DNA of 42,430 nucleotides from Candidatus Desulfolinea nitratireducens (lineage in GTDB: Bacteria > Chloroflexota > Anaerolineae > Anaerolineales > Villigracilaceae). The notes under the pieces are model-generated. The model ran no database searches, was not told the origin of the DNA, and saw only the letters and a list, made by a program, of their open reading frames with translations. The stretch spans positions 1 through 42,430 of the forward strand of contig JACNJN010000070.1 in assembly GCA_014382535.1 (NCBI GenBank), given 5' to 3'. Position numbers and translations under genes: made by a program. This document shows positions 18,755 through 28,024 of the stretch, piece after piece; within the stretch, counting starts at the first letter, position 1, and each line of letters starts with the position of its first letter.

Positions 18755-21109
18755 CTACATATTTATGAGTTCGTCAAGGGCCCTCGTCAAGGCGAGTATC
18801 AGTATATCCGCATCTTCCTTCTGGAAAACAATGGGAGGGCGAATTTTAAGGACCGAATAGGGTTGCCCGGTGGTACCAATCAGCACGCCGTTCTCGCGCA
18901 TATGATTCATAATTTGGACAGCCAATTCAGGGTCAGGCGTGCCATCAGGCTTAAGGATATTGATCCCCTGAAGCAATCCTGAACCATGTAATTCGCCTAT
19001 CACAGGATAGTTTTCCTGTAAAACTGTCAATTCTTCTCTGAGATATTGTCCAACTTCCAGCGCATTTCGCTGCAATCCTTCCTTTTCAATGACTTCTAGA
19101 ACCGCCAATCCCGCCGCACAGGATACGGGGTTGCCACCGAAGGTATTAAAGTAACCGGTCTCTCTGGCGAGGGTCTCAGCAATCTCCGGACGGGTCACCA
19201 CTGCTGCAAGCGGATGTCCATTTCCCATTGGTTTTCCCATGGTCACTATATCAGGAACCACATTATCAAATTGAAAACCCCAGAAATGCTGGCCAAGGCG
19301 TCCGAAACCACCCTGGACTTCATCAGCGACACAAAGCCCCCCGGCTGCACTTGTCTTCGCAAAAAGTGTTTCGAGATAACCCTTTGGTGAGGTGTAAATG
19401 CCATCACTGACAAAGGATGTGTCCAGGAGTAGCATAGCCGGTAGGTAGTCTTGTTCGCCTAATGCCGTGATCGCATCGCTTATCCCGGAATCTGGCTCTT
19501 GATAAGTGGAATCTGAGGTGGGCGCGAATAGCGTTTGCACATACGGTGGCAAGTTCTTGTTAGGTATACTTTCGGGGCTGAATTGCATGGTGGCAGCACT
19601 GCTGCCATGATAAGCGAAATCGGTTATTAAAGCGCCGCTATTGCCCGATACCAATTTTGACATCTGCCAGGCCAGCTCGTTGGCCTCAGACCCGGTACAC
19701 ACAAACATGCAGACACTCAGCTGTTCCGGCATTCGATCAGTAATCTGTTCCGCCAACTCAAGGATTAGCCCGTGCATATAGCGTGTGCTGGTATTCAATC
19801 TTCGTGACTGCTTGGCAATTGCATTCACCACATGTGGATGACTGTGTCCAACATGAGAGACATTATTATAGGCGTCCAGGTATCGGTTGCCATAAACATC
19901 ATATAACCAGACACCATCTCCGCGAACAATATGCAGTGGTTTTTCGTAGAACAGGTAAGCGCAGGGGCCCAGCAGGTGATCCCTACGTTTCAGATGGGAT
20001 TGAAGGGTTTCATTTGCCTTTTTGGGCGATGAATTTACCTCATCCATTTCCCATAAGCCACAGGTTCGGAAAAATTTCCTTGTTATAGCTGCCGGATCCA
20101 GTGCGCGCCAAGCTTCCAATGTGCGCCAGATCTCTTCGACCCCACCGGTAATATATTCCCGATTATCCGGGTGGAGTGAAACTCGCCAGGCTGCGATTAC
20201 GTTTAACATTGTCAAACGTGCAGCTACCAGGTCGTAGAGTACACGCAGCTCTGCATCTTCGAGCGGACTTATTTCATGGTACCCAGCGATAATTTCCGCA
20301 GCCACACCAGAAAGATCGGTATGCCCTCGAAGCATTGGCGCGATGGTGGTAGCCAGATCAATGATCAGAAGAGTATGAGTCATATCCCCAAAATCCATAA
20401 TCCCAACAATGCGTCCGGGATCATTCTCTGCCACCAGGATATTGTCGGGTGTCAAATCATTATGAAGAATCTGCGCCCGTAACTTTGGTAAATGGGGTAG
20501 AACATTTTGATCAAAGCGATCCAGGAAATAAGTGGCCAGTTCCTGATGTTTGGTATTAGTAATACAGGGCAAATACTGCCTGAGCCTGGAGGTATGTTTC
20601 AAATCCCATAATATTTCGTAATTCGCTATCGGATGAAAAAAACCCCGCAAGGCCCGGGCAAGTCGTGCCAGGCAAACTCCAATTGGGCGAAACAATGCAA
20701 CCTCAGTGGGGTCATCCTTTGGATAAGCACCCTGCAGGTAAGTCAGGATACGTACACAATGTTTTGAACCATCCGCAGCCTGAATTTCTTCAATAGCCAA
20801 CCCGTTCCGAGATAGTAAGACCTCAGGTACTGGCAACTCAGGATCAACTTTAGCGATATGTTCCAAAGTCTTGATCTGCATATCAATGATCGCTGGATCC
20901 TCAGCACTATTAGCAATTTTTATGATATATTGATCGCCGTTTTCAGTGATGATACAGAAATTCTGATCCCGCTCACTTTCCAGTAGAGAAAGATTACCGG
21001 TTAAATTATAAAGTTTGTTGAGGATATCTTTTACTTCTTCAACTGCAAAGGCTGGGGAGTGGGTCTCCAAAAGTTGGTCCAGATAAAACTTATCATTCGC
21101 ATTAGGCAT
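18755..21109 (-). CDS. Fused APH-type kinase and class III PLP enzyme (aminotransferase/phospho-lyase)
   Basis: A 784-residue two-domain protein. Residues about 20-345 form an aminoglycoside-phosphotransferase/choline-kinase-like domain with HNDLTPDN (His216, Asp218, Asn223) and DFGD (Asp239) for catalysis and magnesium. Residues about 370-784 form a class III PLP enzyme with [10 protein letters not shown] (471-480), Asp596 in [13 protein letters not shown] and Schiff-base Lys626 in TMGKPMGNG. Related separate proteins in animals are hydroxylysine kinase and 5-phosphohydroxylysine or ethanolamine-phosphate phospho-lyase, so the fusion may phosphorylate an amino alcohol and then eliminate phosphate and ammonia. 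The M23-like middle domain I recall in some longer bacterial versions is absent. A GGAG site precedes the ATG. Confidence 0.88.
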   Translation of the reverse strand: MPNANDKFYLDQLLETHSPAFAVEEVKDILNKLYNLTGNLSLLESERDQNFCIITENGDQYIIKIANSAEDPAIIDMQIKTLEHIAKVDPELPVPEVLLSRNGLAIEEIQAADGSKHCVRILTYLQGAYPKDDPTEVALFRPIGVCLARLARALRGFFHPIANYEILWDLKHTSRLRQYLPCITNTKHQELATYFLDRFDQNVLPHLPKLRAQILHNDLTPDNILVAENDPGRIVGIMDFGDMTHTLLIIDLATTIAPMLRGHTDLSGVAAEIIAGYHEISPLEDAELRVLYDLVAARLTMLNVIAAWRVSLHPDNREYITGGVEEIWRTLEAWRALDPAAITRKFFRTCGLWEMDEVNSSPKKANETLQSHLKRRDHLLGPCAYLFYEKPLHIVRGDGVWLYDVYGNRYLDAYNNVSHVGHSHPHVVNAIAKQSRRLNTSTRYMHGLILELAEQITDRMPEQLSVCMFVCTGSEANELAWQMSKLVSGNSGALITDFAYHGSSAATMQFSPESIPNKNLPPYVQTLFAPTSDSTYQEPDSGISDAITALGEQDYLPAMLLLDTSFVSDGIYTSPKGYLETLFAKTSAAGGLCVADEVQGGFGRLGQHFWGFQFDNVVPDIVTMGKPMGNGHPLAAVVTRPEIAETLARETGYFNTFGGNPVSCAAGLAVLEVIEKEGLQRNALEVGQYLREELTVLQENYPVIGELHGSGLLQGINILKPDGTPDPELAVQIMNHMRENGVLIGTTGQPYSVLKIRPPIVFQKEDADILILALTRALDELINM

Positions 21110-21338
21110 ACCAGAACTCCATATCAGAAATATATTATCAAGCCAATTTTACTGCTAATTTATCATGTGTGAGATTGAAATTAAGAATAAATTTCCCATC
21201 TATGCCACCATTAAAAAACTGGCGAGCGGGAAATACCCATCCAAAATTAAGCGAATAGTACGATGCTTTTCGCAAATAAGCAAGAAAGAAAATAGATTCT
21301 TTGATAGAATAAAAAAACAATTAGAGAAAAGAGGAACT

Positions 21339-21893
21339 ATGACAAAAACACAAGCTCCGAATATTACAAAACAACGCCTGCAAGAATACGCCAAAGATGA
21401 TGAGTGGATACGCTCTTATCTACACCAGGCAGAAATTGGACATATTGCTACACACTGGGAAGAGCAGCCCTTCATTACTCCCAGCACATTTATTTATGAT
21501 GAAAAAGAACATTGCATCATATTTCATTCAAATATTGTGGGCAGAATACGTTCGAACAGCGAAAAGTATCCAGAGGTTTGTTTTGAAACCAGCCACTACG
21601 GTCGTTTTCTCCCTTCGAATATTGCGCTTGAATTCAGCATGCAATATGAATGCGTGATTGCTTTCGGCAAGATCCAAATTATTGAAGACACTGATGAAAA
21701 ACGAATCGCTTTATATGCTTTACTAAAAAAATATTTTGCCGATAAACAGGCAGGTAAAGACTATCGTCCAATCACCGAGAAGGAACTTAAACGAACATCC
21801 GTTTATAAAATCAAGATTGAAAACTGGAGTGGAAAAAGAAACTGGGAGGAGGAAGCTGAACAGAGCGACGAATGGCAACCCCAATCAAATTAA
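21339..21893 (+). CDS. Pyridoxamine 5'-phosphate oxidase-like (split-barrel flavin) protein
   Basis: A 184-residue protein resembling the Pyridox_ox_2 / nitroimidazole-resistance branch of FMN split-barrel proteins: AEIGHIATHWEEQPFITPSTFIYDE, CIIFHSNIVGRIRSN, PEVCFETSHYGRFLPSN, MQYECVIAFGKI and YKIKIENWSGKRNW. These proteins bind FMN or related cofactors; the reaction is rarely known. The frame is open from 21165, but GAGGAA just before the ATG at 21339 and the match to the family start favour the shorter form. It is divergent from the fused kinase gene with a 229-nt spacer. No functional link to neighbours is evident. Confidence 0.8.
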   Translation: MTKTQAPNITKQRLQEYAKDDEWIRSYLHQAEIGHIATHWEEQPFITPSTFIYDEKEHCIIFHSNIVGRIRSNSEKYPEVCFETSHYGRFLPSNIALEFSMQYECVIAFGKIQIIEDTDEKRIALYALLKKYFADKQAGKDYRPITEKELKRTSVYKIKIENWSGKRNWEEEAEQSDEWQPQSN

Positions 21894-21976
21894 TAGTTCG
21901 GATTTGATCCTTTCTATATTTTACCTCACCAAGAAATTTTAAAATCTGAAATTCGCAAATCAGTTACAATAATCCC

Positions 21977-23140
21977 ATGAAAAAGATTACCTTAATAGCC
22001 ACACTGACCTTCGGTTTGGAAGCTGTTGTCAAGCGCGAACTACAAGCCCTCGGCTTTGATGATCTACGCGTCTCAAATGGTAAAGTTGAGTTTGATGCAA
22101 CTGTTGCCGACATTCCCACCGTCAACCTGTGGCTGCGCTCCGCTGACCGCGTATTGCTCAAGATGGGTGAGTTTGAAGCCAAGGATTTCGATACACTTTA
22201 CGAGCAGACCTATGCCCTGCCCTGGGAGAATTGGATTACCGAGGAAGGCAAATTCACGGTGACGGGGGCTTCGGTCAAATCTCAACTACAAAGTGTGAGA
22301 AGCTGCCAGGCTATCGTCAAAAAAGCGGTCGTTGAGCGGTTAAGCGAAGAATATGATACAGACTGGTTTGAAGAAAGCGGGCCTGATTTTCCGATCAAAG
22401 TTTCGGTGCTTAATGATCTTGCAACTCTAACGCTCGATACCTCAGGTTCAGGACTGAACCGTCGTGGTTATCGGAAGCAAGCCGGTAGAGCGGCGATCAA
22501 AGAGACATTGGCGGCCGCCCTTGTTCAACTTAGCTTCTGGAATAAAGAGCGCCTGCTGATTGACCCGATGTGTGGCTCCGGGACAATATTGATCGAAGCA
22601 GCGATGATCGGGCGGAATATCGCCCCCGGATTGAATCGCGAATTTGCCTCCGAATTTTGGCCGGGTATCCCCGCTAAAGCGTGGAAGCAAGCCCGAAGCC
22701 ACGCGCGATCCCAAGTCAAATCTGATCTCGAAATGCAGCTTTTTGGCCATGATGTGGATGAGGAGAGCATCTATGCCAGCAAATCCAACGCGAAAGCGGC
22801 GGGGGTCGGAAAGGATATCCAGTTTGAGAAGAAGGACGTGCGGGACCTGTGGATCGACCAGGAGCATGGGATCGTGATTTCGAATTTCCCTTACGGCGTC
22901 AGAATGGGCAATTTCAAGGAGCTCAACAAGCTTTATATTTCCTTCAACCAGACCTTCAAAAAGAAAAAAGGCTGGTCCATTTATGTGCTGACAGCAGACA
23001 AGAAATTCCCCGATTATTTCAAACGGGCGCAACCAGATCGGACGCGTAAATTATTCAACGGGACAATAGAAGTACGCTATTATCAGTACTTTGGGGAGAG
23101 ACCGGGAAGCCAGGTTAAGGAACAGGAAACCCCAGAATAA
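21977..23140 (+). CDS. THUMP-domain rRNA guanine-N2 methyltransferase (RlmL/YpsC type)
   Basis: A 387-residue SAM-dependent RNA methyltransferase, the usual length for the YpsC/RlmL-N group that makes m2G in 23S rRNA. The N-terminal half (about 1-165) holds the ferredoxin-like and THUMP domains, followed by RRGYRKQAGRAAIKETLAAAL. The SAM site is DPMCGSGTILIEAAMIG (about 196-212). The catalytic motif, usually NPPYG, reads NFPYG (about residue 299), a notable change. No Shine-Dalgarno is visible, and TACAAT ends 7 nt before the ATG, so the mRNA may be leaderless. The last 26 bp overlap the convergent mtaB gene. Confidence 0.88.
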   Translation: MKKITLIATLTFGLEAVVKRELQALGFDDLRVSNGKVEFDATVADIPTVNLWLRSADRVLLKMGEFEAKDFDTLYEQTYALPWENWITEEGKFTVTGASVKSQLQSVRSCQAIVKKAVVERLSEEYDTDWFEESGPDFPIKVSVLNDLATLTLDTSGSGLNRRGYRKQAGRAAIKETLAAALVQLSFWNKERLLIDPMCGSGTILIEAAMIGRNIAPGLNREFASEFWPGIPAKAWKQARSHARSQVKSDLEMQLFGHDVDEESIYASKSNAKAAGVGKDIQFEKKDVRDLWIDQEHGIVISNFPYGVRMGNFKELNKLYISFNQTFKKKKGWSIYVLTADKKFPDYFKRAQPDRTRKLFNGTIEVRYYQYFGERPGSQVKEQETPE

Positions 23141-24407
23141 GTTCCCCCGCTACTTTTTCCAATCGGATTTGATCGATCTGATTCCAGCGTGGTTCGGGGA
23201 GCGTGGCGTGGACGCGGAGATAGTTGCCGGTCAATCCGCTCATCAGCCAACCCGCATCGCTCGCCAGTGAACTTGCCTCCCATAAAACAGAGATCGTCTC
23301 GCCGATAAAACGATTCCGGTAAATCCTGCCCATTTCAGCAAAAGCTTCCCGCAATGCAGCATTCCGCGCTTTGCGGGTTTTCTTTTCGAGCTGTCCCTTC
23401 ATCCGCGCGGCGGGGGTCCCTTCTCGTGGCGAATAGGTAAAAATATGCCCCCCCGCAAAACCGATCTCCCGGACAAATTCTAGGGTTTCGGCGAACTCTT
23501 CTTCGGTCTCGCCAGGAAAACCAGCGATGATGTCGGTCGTGATCGCCACATCGGGCATGATCGCGCGGGCGGAGGCAACCAACTCGCGAAATGCATTCCG
23601 CGTGGTTTGACGACGCATCCGTTTGAGCACCGAATCGCTACCCGATTGAAGCGGCAGATGAAGATGTGGCATCAGGCGTGGATTTTCCCATAGGGCAAAA
23701 AAATCAGGTTCCAAATCCCAGGGTTCGAGAGATGAGAGACGCAGACGTGGAACAGTGGTCATCTCAAGGATGGAATGAATTAGCTCGGAAAGGTGAGATT
23801 GCCGCGCTCCGCTCGCAGTGACATAATCCTGCCCCCACGACCCGAGATGAACCCCCGTCAGAACGATCTCTTTTGTCCCGCCATCCAACGCAGATTGAAT
23901 ATCCACGAGAATCTCATCGATGGGTCGAGAATGACCTTTTCCCCGCGCGACAGTCGTAATGCAGAAAGTACAGTCGTTATCGCAGCCATCCTGAACCTTG
24001 ATGAAGGCACGCGTACGCTGGCGAATTCCTGGCAAAGGGGTTCGTTCGAGGGGTTCGAGATCGAAGGTTTTAGGGGGAAGATTTAAAAAATCAGCAACAA
24101 GATTATCTTTTTGATCGTTAAGAACGATAACATTGTAACCCGTCAATTCGGCGGCCTTGTCTGGCTCCATCGTTACCCAACAGCCTGTAGCAATGATCTC
24201 CTCGATTCCTGCGCGGGATGCACCCCGGATTTTGGAGCGGGAATCCGCCGCAGCTTCGGAGGTGACCGTACAGGTGTTAACTACGGCCACATCTGCCAGG
24301 GATGCCTCGCCGACAATTTCATGCCCCACAGCTCGGAATTGGCGGGCGAACTTTTCAATCTCGGCCTGGTTGAGACGGCAGCCAATGGAGTCAAGGAAGA
24401 TTTTCAT
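23115..24407 (-). CDS. mtaB: tRNA t6A37 methylthiotransferase MtaB
   Basis: A 430-residue radical-SAM methylthiotransferase of the MtaB type, which adds a methylthio group to t6A37 of tRNAs. The N-terminal UPF0004 domain has the three auxiliary-cluster cysteines (10, 46, 76). The radical-SAM cluster is GCDNDCTFC (142, 146, 149). A TRAM-like domain closes the protein. Residues about 109-118 (LNLPPKTFDL) are encoded by a repeat also found in the heparinase gene at 31627-31655, so this interdomain stretch may be an inserted repeat. No Shine-Dalgarno is seen; TAAAAT lies 7 nt before the ATG. It overlaps the convergent rRNA methyltransferase gene by 26 bp. Confidence 0.9.
   Translation of the reverse strand: MKIFLDSIGCRLNQAEIEKFARQFRAVGHEIVGEASLADVAVVNTCTVTSEAAADSRSKIRGASRAGIEEIIATGCWVTMEPDKAAELTGYNVIVLNDQKDNLVADFLNLPPKTFDLEPLERTPLPGIRQRTRAFIKVQDGCDNDCTFCITTVARGKGHSRPIDEILVDIQSALDGGTKEIVLTGVHLGSWGQDYVTASGARQSHLSELIHSILEMTTVPRLRLSSLEPWDLEPDFFALWENPRLMPHLHLPLQSGSDSVLKRMRRQTTRNAFRELVASARAIMPDVAITTDIIAGFPGETEEEFAETLEFVREIGFAGGHIFTYSPREGTPAARMKGQLEKKTRKARNAALREAFAEMGRIYRNRFIGETISVLWEASSLASDAGWLMSGLTGNYLRVHATLPEPRWNQIDQIRLEKVAGELILGFPVP
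24059..24087 (-). repeat. In-gene repeat shared with the heparinase gene
   Basis: These 29 bases match 31627-31655 at 26 of 29 positions and in the same reading frame on the minus strand, giving LNLPPKTFDL here and LNLPPSTFDL there. The core resembles the AAGGTTT heptad family seen elsewhere in the window. Confidence 0.75.
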
Positions 24408-24451
24408 AGGGGTGATTTTATCGCATTTTTATTCTTAACCGTTGAATACAT

Positions 24452-24533
24452 AAACACAAAGGACACAAAGTGTCACGAAGGAAAAAACTTTTTTTCTTTT
24501 CCTTTGTGTTTCTTCGTGCCCTTGGTGGTTAAA
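24452..24533. repeat. CACAAAG/CTTTGTG palindromic repeat, intergenic copy
   Basis: An imperfect palindrome with AACACAAAGGACACAAAG on the left and the complementary CCTTTGTGTTTCTTCGTGCC on the right around an A/T tract. It lies between the MtaB start and the downstream end of the RetSat-like gene. Related copies occur at 31020-31100, 35944-35992 and 40443-40525, two of them inside genes. Confidence 0.8.
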
Positions 24534-24540
24534 GATATTT

Positions 24541-26181
24541 TTATACCCTCTCCATCCCTCGTGCGATCTTCTCCTGCAAATGCTTAGGCCACTTAGAAAT
24601 ATCGTCTGATGGATAAATTTCCATTGGCGGGCCATTTTGCGTCAGTAGGTCAGATATACTGCATCCCAGTATATTGGCGGCAGCTGCCATCCCCGAACGT
24701 GTCGCACCCGCAACCCCATGGCTGAGCGTGCTTGCCCCACACATATATAAACCCTCGATCTCGGTCTTGATCGGGAAAGCACCCGGTCCCACTTGCCTGC
24801 GACTCTTGGAAATCCCATACAGGTTACCACGTGTGGCATTGATGTAATGGTCATTCGTCAGTGGGGTTGCCAAGCTCCAATAAACAATGTGTTTGTTAAT
24901 ACCGGGCACGTGTCTTTCAAGCTTTCTAAAAAGCTTTTCTGCCAATTCTTCCTTCTCTGCTTCGTAGCCAGCAGGCCGTTCGCCTTTTTTCGAATCAGAC
25001 CACTTTTCAAAGGCGTCGTAACCGACAAAAGCAAAGGCTTCGCAGGTATGGTGTCCATCGTGCATTTTTGAGGGGTCTTTGAGGGTGGTCACTGTCAAGA
25101 ACATCATCGGCGGCTCATCGGCGGTCAGGGTGTGGTCGGTCAGCCCGAGCTTGTACTGCCCGTCCACGTCCTCGTTGTCGTAGAACCAGAAATTACCGGA
25201 ATCCAGCCCGGCTTCACGCAGATCCATATCCACCACAAAGAACAAGCTCAGGGCCGAGACCGAATACGTGACTCTATCCAGCTTATTGACCAGTTTTTTA
25301 CTCAGAGAATCGCGTCCTATCATTTTGCCAAAGGTAACTTCAGGATCCGCATTAGAGACAACGTTTTTTGCGTGAATGACTTCCCCATCCACCAAACGGA
25401 CACCGGTCACTTTTCCATCTTCAAGCAGGATCTTTTCTACAGGCGTTTTGAGACGGATCTCACCCTCGGCTTGCTTCAGCTCCCGAAGAAATGCGCGGGG
25501 GATGGCAAAAGCCCCTCCAAGCGGATAATATCCACCGTTAAAATAATGGTTCAGAATGCCCGCCTGCACAAAAGCCGACACTTCCGAAGGCGGCATTCCA
25601 TGGTCACCAGCCTGCCCGCCGAGAATACCGCGCAAAATAGGATCGGTGATGAAATGCTCGATAAAATCCTGCCCTGATCGCGTGGCCCAACGCATAATAG
25701 ATACCGCTCCACCTGCTGCCTTCACCGCACTGGCTGGATTTTTAACCTTGCCCAAATTTCCCATCGACTGGATCATTTTTTCGGCTGTGTCGATATATCC
25801 ATCAATACCTTCGGCTTCGTGCGGGAAGTATTCTTTTAGTTTCGCAGCAAGGTTTTCTTTTCCTTTTGGGAAATCGTATTGCTTATCACCAATAACGATA
25901 TGGTCATAACCATCGGGGTTGAGTTCGCAAAATTGGATATGCTCAGAAACGCCCAAGCCACGATACGTGCGTTCAAGAGAGCCGCCCTCCCCGATCCCGC
26001 CGATATAATGCACGCCTGGGCTAAATCTGTAGCCATTTAGTGTGAAGGAATGTGTCCAGCCACCAGGTTTGCCGTGCTGCTCGCAAACCAACACTTTTTG
26101 CCCAGCCTGCGCGAGTGCAACGGCGGCGGTCAGCCCGCCCGCTCCCGATCCGATCACGATGATGTCGTAGGTTTTGGTCAT
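24541..26181 (-). CDS. CrtISO/RetSat-like FAD-dependent oxidoreductase
   Basis: A 546-residue flavoprotein of the phytoene desaturase / carotenoid isomerase / retinol saturase group. The N-terminal FAD motif is IIVIGSGAGGLTAAVALAQAGQKVLVCEQ (about 7-35), followed by GGWTHSF. The C-terminal FAD-binding segment is GLYMCGASTLSHGVAGATRSGMAAA (about 480-505). In this group the proteins isomerise or saturate polyene or other lipophilic substrates, often at membranes. No other carotenoid gene lies nearby, so the substrate is open. An AGGA site precedes the ATG. The gene upstream is the small cysteine protein at 26280. Confidence 0.85.
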   Translation of the reverse strand: MTKTYDIIVIGSGAGGLTAAVALAQAGQKVLVCEQHGKPGGWTHSFTLNGYRFSPGVHYIGGIGEGGSLERTYRGLGVSEHIQFCELNPDGYDHIVIGDKQYDFPKGKENLAAKLKEYFPHEAEGIDGYIDTAEKMIQSMGNLGKVKNPASAVKAAGGAVSIMRWATRSGQDFIEHFITDPILRGILGGQAGDHGMPPSEVSAFVQAGILNHYFNGGYYPLGGAFAIPRAFLRELKQAEGEIRLKTPVEKILLEDGKVTGVRLVDGEVIHAKNVVSNADPEVTFGKMIGRDSLSKKLVNKLDRVTYSVSALSLFFVVDMDLREAGLDSGNFWFYDNEDVDGQYKLGLTDHTLTADEPPMMFLTVTTLKDPSKMHDGHHTCEAFAFVGYDAFEKWSDSKKGERPAGYEAEKEELAEKLFRKLERHVPGINKHIVYWSLATPLTNDHYINATRGNLYGISKSRRQVGPGAFPIKTEIEGLYMCGASTLSHGVAGATRSGMAAAANILGCSISDLLTQNGPPMEIYPSDDISKWPKHLQEKIARGMERV

Positions 26182-26279
26182 TTTTTTCCTTTTTAGAGAA
26201 AGTCAGAAACCAAGATTTTTTAAATATCGGAAGAAGATATGCACCAGTTGTCCTTACCTTAGTGAGAATCAATTTCTTT

Positions 26280-26594
26280 CTACGTCTTCGATAACTTGAT
26301 GGTTACATCCGTGGGCAGGGCCAGTTTAGCCTCAATCTCGACTGCCTTAACGATACCGGACGGCACTGGACAGGCAGCATGCGTACAATATTTTATTCCC
26401 GCTTCATGGATTTTGGGCATGGCACGCTTGAATGATATTTCCTGATAAGGGTCAACTTCCGTCAAATCCTCAGCCATTCTGGAAATAGCATCACATTCGC
26501 TGGTTATACTCAGCTTGCAAACTTTCCCGTCCATCGTTGCTTCAACTTCAGTATTGAATCCGCAGTTCCCTGCGAAAATTTCTGCTCTGGCCAT
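26280..26594 (-). CDS. Small conserved protein with five cysteines (DUF6951-like)
   Basis: A 104-residue soluble protein with cysteines at 11, 26, 34, 70 and 75, including GNCGFNTEVEA at the start and YCTHAACPVPSGIVKAVE near the C-terminus. It resembles a small family (DUF6951, from memory) found in anaerobes; no function is established. The motif could bind an iron-sulfur cluster or metal, but that is a guess. A GGAG site precedes the ATG. It lies 98 nt upstream of the RetSat-like gene on the same strand, so the two may share a transcript. Confidence 0.65.
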   Translation of the reverse strand: MARAEIFAGNCGFNTEVEATMDGKVCKLSITSECDAISRMAEDLTEVDPYQEISFKRAMPKIHEAGIKYCTHAACPVPSGIVKAVEIEAKLALPTDVTIKLSKT

Positions 26595-26652
26595 TAGGCA
26601 ACTCCTATATCAATTTAATGGGCATATTATACCTTTCATCGGTGTAATATAT

Positions 26653-28017
26653 TTAACCGACCCAACCCCAAAGCCAGAATTGTGCGCTGAAATATAAGGC
26701 CAGCGGAAATGATAGATAAACGATCGCTCGATTGACCCAACTTTTTTCTCCCCATTTTCCAAGCAAAATAAAAGCAGGAAAAATTACCAGAACATAGCGC
26801 AGCATACTGACAAATGGTTGTCCCGGATTTAGGCGAAATAATGATGATATAAACATCGCGATTGAATACATGCCAAGTTCAAGTGGCATTTTCCGCCAAA
26901 TGATAAGACAAAGAACGCCAAATAGAATAGTAACGAGTGTGTTAAATATGTCAATTGACGACACAAGATGATTTGTGATTAGCAATCCTAATTCGCTAAA
27001 ATGTTCCCAAGGAAAAACTAGACGAGGATGCCACTGGCCTGGGAGTAGTGAGGACTGCAAAGTAGGAAAGAGGTATATTCCCGTCCCAACTGGAATTAAC
27101 AGAAAAGCGAATGCATTCCGCCAACGACGCGGCCTATCCTGAACCCACCACATATAAAGCAACGGGACAAAGATCGTAAAGCCTACAATCCGAGTAAGCG
27201 CCGCTAATAGTCCAAAGACAGCAGCCAGGATCCATTTTTCACGGCGAGCACAGAATATCGATACAAGTATAAATAGAAGAAAGATCGCTTCTGTATAACT
27301 TGCAAAAAGGAAAAAAGCCGTCGGAAAAATCAACCAATAGATGACTGCACGACTAGCCACGGTTTGATCAGTATACTCAGTGGCAATCCTATGAAACAAA
27401 CCTAAGGATGCAATCAATGCCAGTATAGTAACAAGGCGTGATGCTAAAACCATATCCCTAACAACAAAAGCAAAAAGACGGACTAAATAAGGATATATAG
27501 GAAAAAAGGCAGTACTGCCATCGTCGCTATAACCTCTTTCTGCGATTTTCAAATACCAATTTGTGTCAAAGCGCTGCCAGATTGCAATCCATGAGCTTTG
27601 ATGAGGATTCACACCATGATAAGGGAAGATTTCTTCAGCAGAAATTGACGATTTTTTTAGAACTTCCCCTTCCAAAGGACCCTCAACCGCCAGGCCGCTG
27701 GCCAAATCCCATTGGCTGCCAGACTGTGCGTCAACTATTGTAGAAAAACCATTGGCACGAAAAGACAAAAGATTATCATCTACAGTACGGTTATAAAGAA
27801 ATATCTCGCTAGTCTGCAAATTGAAAACCGAGACAATAGGCTCTCCGCCAAGAAAAGAATTATCAATTGCCAAAGGAATATTCTGCAAAATTACCAAAGA
27901 CCATAATCCCAGCAAAAAACCAGCGATCAAAACCCCACCCAAAGCCCATCGCCATGAAGAATCTAAATTTTGCCAGCCTCCTGAGAACAATTCTCGCATT
28001 TTTTTTAGAATAACCAT
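26653..28017 (-). CDS. PIG-V-like mannosyltransferase / GT-C membrane glycosyltransferase
   Basis: A 454-residue integral membrane protein with about 10 hydrophobic segments, the first at about 25-50. The periplasmic-side motif FDTNWYLKIAERGY followed by STAFFPIYPYLVRL matches the GT-C fold mannosyltransferases related to eukaryotic PIG-V, which use a polyprenyl-phosphate sugar. The catalytic acid is probably the Asp of FDTNWY. AGGAG overlaps the end of the GT4 gene, which stops 7 nt before this ATG, so the two are translationally coupled. The likely role is addition of a sugar to a lipid-linked glycan or surface polymer. Confidence 0.83.
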   Translation of the reverse strand: MVILKKMRELFSGGWQNLDSSWRWALGGVLIAGFLLGLWSLVILQNIPLAIDNSFLGGEPIVSVFNLQTSEIFLYNRTVDDNLLSFRANGFSTIVDAQSGSQWDLASGLAVEGPLEGEVLKKSSISAEEIFPYHGVNPHQSSWIAIWQRFDTNWYLKIAERGYSDDGSTAFFPIYPYLVRLFAFVVRDMVLASRLVTILALIASLGLFHRIATEYTDQTVASRAVIYWLIFPTAFFLFASYTEAIFLLFILVSIFCARREKWILAAVFGLLAALTRIVGFTIFVPLLYMWWVQDRPRRWRNAFAFLLIPVGTGIYLFPTLQSSLLPGQWHPRLVFPWEHFSELGLLITNHLVSSIDIFNTLVTILFGVLCLIIWRKMPLELGMYSIAMFISSLFRLNPGQPFVSMLRYVLVIFPAFILLGKWGEKSWVNRAIVYLSFPLALYFSAQFWLWGWVG

Positions 28018-28024
28018 ATTTCTC

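Noticed and set aside
22448..23032. 194-residue minus-strand frame inside the rRNA methyltransferase gene
   Set aside because: It is a shadow of a clear methyltransferase with SAM and catalytic motifs.
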